NCBI GenBank assembly: GCA_948099385.1
Contig: CANUEZ040000014.1
Location: forward strand, 620,001 to 684,000
DNA from: Fasciola hepatica
Lineage: Eukaryota > Platyhelminthes > Trematoda > Plagiorchiida > Fasciolidae
Length of the DNA: 64,000 nt
Direction: 5' to 3'
Part shown: positions 56,280 through 64,000 of the stretch, one piece after another
Layout: every line of letters begins with the position of its first letter
Position numbering within the stretch: the first letter of the stretch is position 1
Notes under the pieces: generated by a model
What the model saw: only the letters and a program-made list of their open reading frames with translations
Databases searched by the model: none
What the model was told of the DNA's origin: nothing
Made by a program: the position numbers and the translations under genes

Positions 56280-57000
56280 TTTATTTCGGAGAAGCCCAAA
56301 GCACGCCAGACACACGATCAAATTTTTACAAGCAACATAATAGACAAAGTTCTCGAAAAAATTAGAAACATAATTGACAAACATAGGGTAGGTAGACCTA
56401 GAGGAGAGATGAGGGGGAGGTAAATGTATGCACGCCGAAAATAATTGAGGGGGCCTAAACGGACCCGAGGACAGATTCAATTAAGTGCCCGGTGAATCTG
56501 AAGAGCAGAATCAAATGGAGGAGCTGACTAAGCCAAGTAAGTAAGATTGAGACCAGCAGGTTTTACCTAAGGAGGACTGAAAATCGGCAAAATAACTATG
56601 GTGACCAAAAATGATGAAATATAAAGAAGGGGACAGCAAAAATGGAGTCACGTGGCTAGGGGTCAGATGGCCACGAATTATGCTTCAATGAAATAAAAGG
56701 ACGGCAGCAATTTGAAAACGGGGAGGGAGCAGTGCAAGATGTGAAGATTGGGGCACATGGTAACGATGGTTTGAAGGTTCGAGATACGATAAATGTAAGG
56801 CAGAGATATCGACGAAATGGTCGGATATCACGAGGGGCAGTGAGATGCTGGCTATAGATTTGCCCGGCAAAGAACTGGAGGATGCAGAGGAAATATATGA
56901 ATACATATATACATTCCTATATATGTATGTATTTATACGAATTGGGGGGGGCAAAGAGCGATGAAGTGATAGAACACGGAAGTAGCGGTGCTTGGAAGTG
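56280..57000 (-). mobile_element. LINE-8: 3' UTR of a LINE-6 family element, 5'-truncated
   Basis: Reverse-complement similarity to the last ~720 bp of LINE-6. Examples are gcccggtgaatctgaag.gcag.atcaaatgg near 56490 against the reverse complement of 50550-50600, and gcccggcaaagaa...ggatgcagaggaaatat near 56860 against the reverse complement of the microsatellite flank near 50190. The TA-rich run at 56893-56940 sits at the expected distance. No ORF2 remnant is visible beyond, so it looks 5'-truncated; the upper boundary is approximate. Confidence 0.6.
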
Positions 57001-59159
57001 ACGGGTGAGGTTGGATCATAACTTTACTTGGCAAGTATGTCACAGGATGGAAACTAGTGACTCACTTGGCACAGTCCTTGAGGAAACATTAAGCGAAGGA
57101 GCATATACCGACCCTACTGCTCGGACAAGTATGGATTTCCAAAAGAAAAGTCTTTTAGGAGTGGCGATGTCACCGTTCTCGTGGATTGCCACCTTCACAA
57201 GGACAGAAGGCCTATCGGAGTGGTAAAAGAAAATCTTGTACAAAAATGGATGGCTTCTTACGCACGGTGTCGCTGAAAGAAATCAAAGGAGATGTGCTGC
57301 GAGATGTTCATGAATACATTTGCTTGAAGGGGATATTGGTGAGGGCGACCTCGATGCAACAGATCAAGCTCAGGGCAAGGTCACTGGAGTGGGTCCTCAG
57401 ACTGTAACGATGAATGCCGGGCGACGGAAGGACATGAATTTCAAGGCGAGCGGATGAGCCAACCGAGGACCACACACAAAAGAACAGACGGCGTGTATGT
57501 CGGAGGTTTCCCGAAGCAGACTGAAGGAGGCATACGGGCTAGCAGAGGGGAGGCGGCGGGATCTCCGACAATTAGCAACATAGTCCAGGTAAGGGGCTGC
57601 CGATCAAGCCTTCAACTGAGACAATTGGACTAACCGAATGGATATGATGCCCAAGTGAAGCAAGCCGTCGGCCACGAGCAACTGGCCAGAAAGTAGCCGA
57701 AGCACTCAAGCAGCGGCATTAGCAGTATTGGAGCCTCGAGCCGGATTCGGATTGACGACCATCTGCATACCGCGCAAATGCTCTACTAGCTGGGTCATCG
57801 CGGCCCTGATATTCACATTGTGCCCTAGCCACAGCAAGATGTCTGATGATGGCAGACGCTTGACTTGTCGTATCTGTTTCTCATGTATTCTACAGCGGAT
57901 CTTGACCTCTCTTGCTGCCTTCTAGGTACATACGCATCTACTTTGGTACCGTGTCCTCTGTTTATAATGGAATTAATTTGTTCAAACTCCAAATTAGCAC
58001 GTGACTTGAAATTATTTGCGAAATAGCAGGAACTTTGGGACATCCATTTGTTGACGATCTGCAAAAACGACTATGTTTTCGATCCGCGTCCAAGATGGCG
58101 TGTTTTGCTTCGAAGATGCACTCGAAGTGGTTATATCACAAGCTGGACTCCCCATGACTACTGTATTACTCGACGAGAATTCTAAGGCTTTATTCGGCTA
58201 CATTGTCCACTTCTAGTCAGGAAGCCTTTTGTCCTTTATATTTCGTGAACTATCTAAGTCTTCCATTTTTGCCGATAAAAACGTTTCACCTTCAGCTGAA
58301 ACCTCAAGGCCTTGAAGTTTGGAACAAACTCTCTGAAAACACTGCAGAGGTGTCTGCGACAACGAACTATAGACGTAAATCATGGTCATCGACGTATGCA
58401 ATGACCTTGGGGTCTAGGTAGGTTAGGGCATCCCAGTACTTGCATCTGCTCTCTGGACACTGACCGTTCCATGGAAGGATTTGTTGGACCGTGTAAAGTT
58501 CGCTAGTAGAAATCCTTTCCAGTCATTGTGACACATTTGCATTGCCGAGAATAGGCTACTTAGTCTACTGGCCCTCAAACGAACACGGCACACATCAGAC
58601 ACAACGCATGAAAACTTAATAACGTTTAGTTCATGTGTGTATGGCATCCTTTTGATTTGACCTCTGACCGCAGCGACGGTCGTACCTACGGTAGCTTTTG
58701 CCGAAGTCAGGTTCTCGTTGTAAAACGTTGTAGCCGCGCAGTTAAGGCTTGTACATAATTAGCATGCGCATCGTTTGTTGATTCGGCAGTGCAGAACCTG
58801 CAAACCGACATTTTTTCTGATTTTGTGATTCCTTGCTTTTGGCTACGTGTCACTTACAACCAGAATCACAGTCACAGAGTTAGCTAGCCTCTAAGGGACC
58901 GACTAAGTATGTAAGGGCTGCTTCTTTAAGGATGAGGGGAAGCCGGCAGAGGAGAAACTTTGTAAGGTGGAAGGAAGATAAACACCTCCTCTCCAATACA
59001 GAGCAGGGTCCTCGGTTTGAAAACAAAAAAGGAGTTTGTGAATAGGTGGATAAAACACATCTGGGGAACAGGCGAGGACGATTCATCTGGGAAAAGCCTT
59101 GGCATGGGGTCACACTTTTCCCAGGGCAGGCAACGAAAAAATGTGCATTTTGTGCGGGT
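57001..59159. other. No confidently recognised gene
   Basis: Short frames on both strands. The integrase of the Ty3/gypsy remnant should lie in the upper part on the minus strand. I see no HHCC or DDE blocks, so it is lost or too decayed. Sequence around 57600-58420 shows scattered minus-strand frames without an assignable family. Confidence 0.35.
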
Positions 59160-60440
59160 GCTATGTAGCTGTGAGGTGTACCACCTGTCGGCTTGGTACA
59201 GCAGGGGCATCCGCATTCCCATGCTGAATATTCGCTCGCTTTTGCGTAATCGTACTCCTGCAATCGCTCCCGCCATCAAGCTGTCTGTCTCTGTGGGTTT
59301 TCAAAGTTTTGTACCCACAAAAGGGCCTGGTGGCCTGTGCGACTTCGGAATTTTAAGTCGAGTAGATTTCGCCTAAAACTTTCGGCGAAAGTGACCAGAG
59401 CTACTATAACGTCTTGTGTTTTGCAACAATTGCCCTACTCTTCACGTGGCACCTTGTCCCCGTAGGCGATGACTCGCTCTGCTTTATCCCATCCGACCAG
59501 TGATAACACCGCTCTAAAGATCTCGTCATTCGCACTTGTGTCCAGAACGATATCATCAGCTCCTTGAATAACGTCTGGCAATTCCAGCACGGGTACCGGG
59601 CACGGATCTAAGCACGGGTATGCAAGGGACTGTTCACATCGTCGGTCCTAATTAAGTCGTCGTCTTTGTGCAGAAAATACTCAAAGGTGGCCCCCGTTCA
59701 GCAAAACCCTTCATGAAGTGAGGGTAGACGGAGGCCAGCTCCAATAAACTCCTAAATTCGGCAAAGTTGTCGGAGGTTGGTGAATTAAGAACCTACTCAG
59801 TTTTTTATTGGGTTGGTTCTTGTTACCTGTCCCGTGACAACGGGCAGCAGAAAGTTTGCCTCCTTGGAAAGAAATTTACCTTTGGACGGTTTCGGCTTAA
59901 GTCCCGCGTCTATACTTTTCCTCAAAACTGGTTCCAAATTTATTGAACGTTCCTCCTCCATCCTTCCACTGATCAGTACGCCATCAGAGTGTGCATTGCA
60001 CTTGGAAGGAGTCAGCTCCGCCAAAATATGGTCGATCAGCAGTTGGAAGTTAGCGGGCTCGTTAGTCAGCCAAGAAGACAGTCTGGAGCCCATCAAGCCC
60101 GGTTGAAATCGCGAACTCTAATTTCTCCCGGTCTTCTGCTGCGGGCTAATCTTACCTACACCCATAAGCCAAGTCTGGGGTGCACAGATATTGGCTACCT
60201 CCTAGAGCATCGAACAGATAGTCCATAACAAGAAGCGGGAACGAGTCCCGCTTAGAGACAGCATTAGATTTTCTGTAGTCTACAGACAAACCAAGTTTCA
60301 ATTCTCTCTTCATAACTGACTCCACAGAAAAAGACCAGAGGGAACGCGATGGCTGGCCAACGTCATTCTTCTGCATTTTCTCTATTATGTGCCGAGCCTC
60401 CGCTTGGTAATGAAATGGTATCCTCCACTCACATGCCTAT
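59160..60440 (-). pseudogene. Ty3/gypsy-type reverse transcriptase and RNase H remnant
   Basis: Reading the minus strand from about 60430: WRIPFHYQAEARHIIEKMQK; SLWSFSVESVMKRELKLGLS; VDYRKSNAVSKRDSFPL (RT, normally DYRKLN..T..D.YPLP); LFDALGGSQYLCTPDLAYG (L..L.G...FS.LDL..GY). Next, ANFQLLIDHILAELT, a degraded catalytic region and GLKPKPSKGKFL (GL.L.P.KC.F). VLNSPTSDNFAEFRSLLELAS gives the connection segment. RNase H: VLDTSANDEIFRAVLS near 59530, ERVIAYGDKV, then VIVALVTFAESFRRNLLDLKF and HQALLWVQNF near 59330, then ERLQEYDYAKAS near 59250. The YVDD-type box is not readable. Multiple shifts; inactive. No LTRs found. Confidence 0.72.
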
Positions 60441-60679
60441 TACGTGCTCATGGTCCACGTGCGAGGAATGATACCATTATCATCACCTTTACCAGTTCCG
60501 CACGGTCAATTCCCGCCTCCGCGGTTACTGCCTGTACATTTCGCAAGCAAAGATGGAACTGTGCTTTCTGAACCAAGTGTCATGTTGTGAGGTGCAGCAA
60601 GCCTCCATCTGCCCATTCCGTTTGCTCATTCTGTCCAGTACAAAGTAAGGTGAGTACATGCTCCAGACTTAGTTTAAGG

Positions 60680-60900
60680 GCCCAGCCACGTCTCGGTGAC
60701 TGCGACCACTTCTACCCCGCCGGTCAAACTCCTCAATTATCATCGTTAATTTCCCACGCTGGCTGCGTTCGTATACACTACTCGAAGTTCCTGTGGTCTC
60801 CGGAGGCTTTTCAAGTTGTCAGGAGTCCTAATTTGTCGGAAGCCTATTTTGAAGCAAACGTCTATCGTTCTGGCTTTTCGATCAAAGCTGTGTAAGTCCG
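60680..60900 (-). pseudogene. LINE-9 scrap: endonuclease N-terminus
   Basis: The minus strand reads ELRVVYTNAASVGN, a degenerate stretch, then GVEVVAVTETWLGP and a stop. The TNARS...ETWL pair is the start of a CR1-type endonuclease. Nothing further downstream is recognisable before the gypsy remnant at 60440. Confidence 0.5.
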
Positions 60901-62262
60901 GCCGGTTGTGCAGAGCCCGATCTGTGTTCGTTGCCGTCGCTCAGTGGATGTCCCGACTCCGATGTTAGTTCTCTTGAGGAAAGAGAACCCTCTTCTTCCC
61001 TGCTTCACTTCAGAACCGTTTTTTCTAGGATGAGTCAGGCCCCTCCACCCAAGGGATCTGGGCGTTGACAGGCGGGACATCCTCGTTATCTGTAAGGATA
61101 GCCCGGCTGAGTGTGCTGTACCGGACAGCTTGCAAAAGAAGCATGCGGAGATTTATACGGATAGCCCCGATAGTTCCACACTGAGGTCCAGAGTATTCCA
61201 TTTTGGTCATTTCAGACAACGGACACACTTAAGCCCGCGACTTTTGGCCTCCTGTTTTGATATTACTTGATGAATACGTGATTATTGCAGAAGCACATGG
61301 AGCTTTACAATCAGTCATGGTGCAGACAATCTACTTGTCAAAAAGCACAAAATGATGTATTGGACGTAAATGTCTTCATTAGCAGTGAAGTGAACCGTGA
61401 CATGAAGTGTAAACCCTGCAATCAAAGCACTGTTAAGGTGGGTTCAGAAGAACATTTGAGCGAGCTCCTGCCTACGAAGAGAGAGGCTGTAGGTGGCCGG
61501 GAAGAAAAGAAGAGGGAGAGAGTTTCATAGTTCAAGGGTCCTGGGGAGAAAAGGGGATAGAAGGGCAGAAGTACGACATCTAGCGGCAGAAACTTGAAAA
61601 AGAGGACTAGCTGGCCGAAGATGTGATGTTCTAGAAAGGGTTCTCGGAACAGGAAAGGAAGAGGGAGGTTCTGGACAACGAAGACCCAAACAGTGCCGGT
61701 GAAATAGGGATCACGAGACCACAGCCCGACGATGGACTACTGACTGCTTATTCGAGGTTAAGAACTAGCTGTAAATCAGCCGAATGGCCTCCCGTCGCAA
61801 CCGATCAAGAAGTGGACCAGAGGTGTATACAGCTTATCCCCAAGCATGACTGCAGCTTTCAAATGCAAGGGCGGGTTTAGGCCTAGTAAAACAGGAGATG
61901 TGCTGGCTTGAAGAGGCTTATAAGGCGGAGCGAGAAAACTTTTCGTGCAGCAAGACAGGCAAGCTGAGATATGAAAGCAGACCAACACAGAGAAGTATCA
62001 GATAGACCAAGAAGAGAGGCAGCTTCTAGGGAATAGAGGGCAGTTGAATCAAAGGGGGAAATAGGGAGAAAGGACGGGATGACAGAAAAGATGACAGAGA
62101 GGAGGTTTTGGGAGGTGATAAGCGCAACATGCCTCTGGGATCCCCAGGAGGTATTGTGCAGGCCCTACTCTAAAGAAGTACTGAAAGAACTGTGGTCACA
62201 ATGGACTTTGTTATTCCGATGGACCGGAGCGCGGTAAGAAAGAACAGAACAAATGGCAGCAT
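60901..62262. other. No recognisable gene
   Basis: The plus strand is strikingly purine-rich from about 61440 to 62260, with short frames only. It may be the reverse of a pyrimidine-rich LINE 3' UTR, but no matching tail was found. Confidence 0.35.
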
Positions 62263-62645
62263 TGTAAGACGCCTTTGAGCAATGCGTGGCCACATTCGCA
62301 GCGGATCCCGAAATTAGAAGGCGATTATCAGTGAAATTCTACGACACTAGATTGGTGAACAAACAGTGGCACGAAGCAGATACAAACCTCAATTATGCGA
62401 TCACAAGGACTCAAAAAACGAGAACCAAACTGCGGCCTGAGAGAGAGGAGCACGTGTGTCACGCAGGTAAAGAACAAGGATATGACAAAGCAGCGCTCTG
62501 GACGTGAACAAACAAACGTTGGTTCGTAAAGAACACAGTGCTTGAAACAAGTCAGTAGTGTAAGTAAGTGAGTGATGTTAAGGAAAACATGGAACTGCAG
62601 TGTTTATTTTGGCGGGGGGGGGACTTTTTGCGACCGGTAGTTACA
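62263..62645 (-). repeat. LTR E (3' LTR of BEL/Pao copy 3)
   Basis: Reverse complement of the family LTR: cggatcccgaaat.agaaggcgattatc, gtgcgtcacgcaggt-like and gttaca ends are clear, at roughly 80% similarity to LTR C by eye. It contains a poly-G run at about 62614-62622. The 5 bp beyond it are agcat; the partner flank is outside the window. It is more diverged than LTRs B-D, so it is older. Confidence 0.82.
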
Positions 62646-63079
62646 CTGCCCACGGGAATCCTCCCGAATCTTAGCAGAGTCAAAGGTTTGGCATAAGGGT
62701 GCTGATTCTTCCTGCCGCCTGGATCCTGCTGTCACGGCGCGTACCTAATAACTTGTCGTATACGTTCTACTCATGATCGCACCTGATCCGGTGGCCACAC
62801 TGACGCGATGTTACTTTGCATCGTCCATGAGATCTTCTCATCGATGGCGGGCGTAAGGGGAAAACATGGATGCTGTCCTCGGGAAAGCCGTCAAGCACTG
62901 GTTGTATGCTCTTGTGTGAGTGTGCGTCAGTGTATGACGGAATCACAGCTGCTGCCATATATGCGGAAAGCCTTCCACAACGCCAGCGAAAAGCGGTGAG
63001 CAGAGCAACGTGTTTGATGGAGGTCACGAAATATAAATGTGTATCATGTAAGTGTGTATGTGTCAGGTTGCATGATAGT
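62646..63079 (-). other. BEL/Pao copy 3 3' untranslated region
   Basis: The first ~110 bp next to LTR E match the reverse complement of 13680-13790, including cttagcagagtcaaaggtt and tgctgattcttcctgcc. The remainder is noncoding and shorter than in copy 2. Confidence 0.7.
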
Positions 63080-64000
63080 TTAGTAACTCAGTATGTCGTA
63101 AACGCCCCCACACATGACAGGTTCCCTTAACCACTTCGAAGACGAAGGAAGAACAGCTAGCTGGATATCTTTGCTAACGGCTTTTCCGTCTTTGCTCTCG
63201 AGGAGGCTGATACTGCGCACGTCGCGAATTAGCTTTCCGTTGGCGGTCTTCACCTTCACAGTTCTTTTCATCTCGTCAGAGCTTTTGATGGTTTCCATAA
63301 CCACGCCCACAGACCAGGTGCTGAAATGCTCGTGTTTGTCTGCGACCATCACTACTTCCCCAACCTTGAATGGTTTTGCTTTGATCAGCCACTTTTGTCG
63401 AGCTTGCAGAGCCAGTAGGTGCTTTAGTAGCCATCGCCTCCAAAAAACATTGGCAAGAAAGTTGGCCTGCTTCCACCCGTAGAGGTAGCCCCCACGATAG
63501 TTTAGCTGTCCTTGGAAACCCTCGTTCGATGTTTACGTCAATAAGTCGTTCGGGGTGAGCGCCACATGTGTGAGGTCGCAGTTGGTTACTGGATCCAGTG
63601 GGCGGTTGTTCAGAATCCCCTCGACCTCAGTCATGACGGTGCTCAGCGCCTCGTCCTCGGGCGGCTGTTGCTCAGTGATCGACAGCAATATTCGCCCGGT
63701 GGACCGGATCAGGCGTTCTCATAAGCCGCCGCGGTGACTGGCCTGTGGAGATTGAAGTGCCATCGTACACCACAGTCCACGGTCCAATCCTGCAGTTCGT
63801 CCCTGTTCATGTTTTTGTTCCAACGCTGCAGTTCCCGGTAAGCACCCACGAAGTTCGACCAGTTGTCGGAGTATATATCTGCCGGTACGCCTCTTCGGTT
63901 GATAAAGCTCTGCACGGTCGTGGGAGAGAGTCGGTCGACATTGAATGCGCGACTTCTGAGGGCACCGCGCGTGACTTCATGCACGTCATGATGCACCCGT
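63080..64000 (-). pseudogene. BEL/Pao copy 3 integrase core and DUF5641 domain
   Basis: From the window edge: SRAFNVDRL..., FINRRGVPADIYSDN, SNFVGAYRELQRWNKNMNRD, and VRWHFNL. These parallel copy 1, with W instead of G after SDN. The GG.WE block is disrupted by a shift near 63720. TLNTV- and NNRPL-like segments follow in another frame, then LTPNDLLT, a stop, NEGFQGQLNYRGGYLYGWKQ, FLANVFWRRWLLKHLLALQ and VADKHEHFSTWSVGVVMETI. It finishes with MKRTVKVKTANGKLI and SISLLES, to a stop at 63080. The last part is DUF5641. Frame changes and at least one stop make it a pseudogene. Confidence 0.78.

Larger units (their letters stand above)
62263..64000 (-). mobile_element. BEL/Pao copy 3 (minus strand), 3' part
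   Basis: Same family as the tandem array. From the right edge leftward it holds integrase core, DUF5641, 3' UTR, polypurine-like tract and LTR E. The 5' part lies outside the window. It is the only copy here that keeps integrase joined to DUF5641, which shows what both tandem copies lost. Confidence 0.85.

Noticed and set aside
59017..59376. 119-codon plus-strand open frame
   Set aside because: It is antisense to the Ty3/gypsy RNase H remnant, which has a better match on the minus strand.

Overview
This window looks like repeat-dense intergenic DNA from an invertebrate animal. A parasitic flatworm is my best guess. The guess rests on a Sinbad-like BEL/Pao retrotransposon, several CR1/jockey-type LINEs (one with a PHD-finger ORF1) and a 35-bp micro-intron of the kind known from flatworm genes. 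No part of the sequence proves the species. I found no convincing host protein gene, rRNA, tRNA or CRISPR array. Nearly every recognisable coding stretch belongs to a transposable element, and almost all are broken by stops or frameshifts.

Layout. 1-3024 holds a minus-strand LINE (ORF1 with PHD finger, coiled coil and RRM; ORF2 with endonuclease and the start of RT) that runs off the left edge. 3146-3521 is a solo BEL/Pao LTR, and 3800-4260 is the 3' end of another minus-strand LINE. 4384-14168 is the centrepiece: two BEL/Pao elements in tandem, LTR-internal-LTR-internal-LTR, with one shared middle LTR and a matching 5-bp duplication (gtagg) only at the outer ends. Copy 1 lacks the integrase C-terminus, 3' UTR and polypurine tract. 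Copy 2 lacks RNase H and integrase. 15190-16960 is a minus-strand LINE RT remnant. 19200-26526 is a long plus-strand LINE with an ORF1-like segment, ORF2, a ~2.9 kb 3' UTR and an (ATT)n tail.

28160-30000 is a plus-strand tnp2/EnSpm(CACTA)-like transposase pseudogene with a micro-intron, followed at 31094-31399 by a DUF4806-like domain. A second, inverted tnp2-like remnant lies at 34000-34860. 38460-51960 reads as a nested stack. A minus-strand LINE (ORF2 38476-41193, possible ORF1 piece 51610-51960) surrounds a 5'-truncated copy of the 19-26 kb LINE's 3' UTR. That copy is itself split by an ~8.3 kb plus-strand LINE (42553-50826) flanked by ~46-bp target-site duplications.

53285-54720 is a decayed plus-strand LINE RT. 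55190-56235 is an old BEL/Pao integrase remnant cut by the (ATT)n tail of a minus-strand LINE. 59160-60440 is a minus-strand Ty3/gypsy RT-RNase H remnant, and 60680-60900 a LINE endonuclease scrap. 62263-64000 is a third, minus-strand copy of the main BEL/Pao family. It keeps the integrase-to-DUF5641 join that both tandem copies lost, and so serves as the reference for where they broke.

The elements do not form a pathway. Their value is as a record of insertion order and of an unusual composite retrotransposon insertion.
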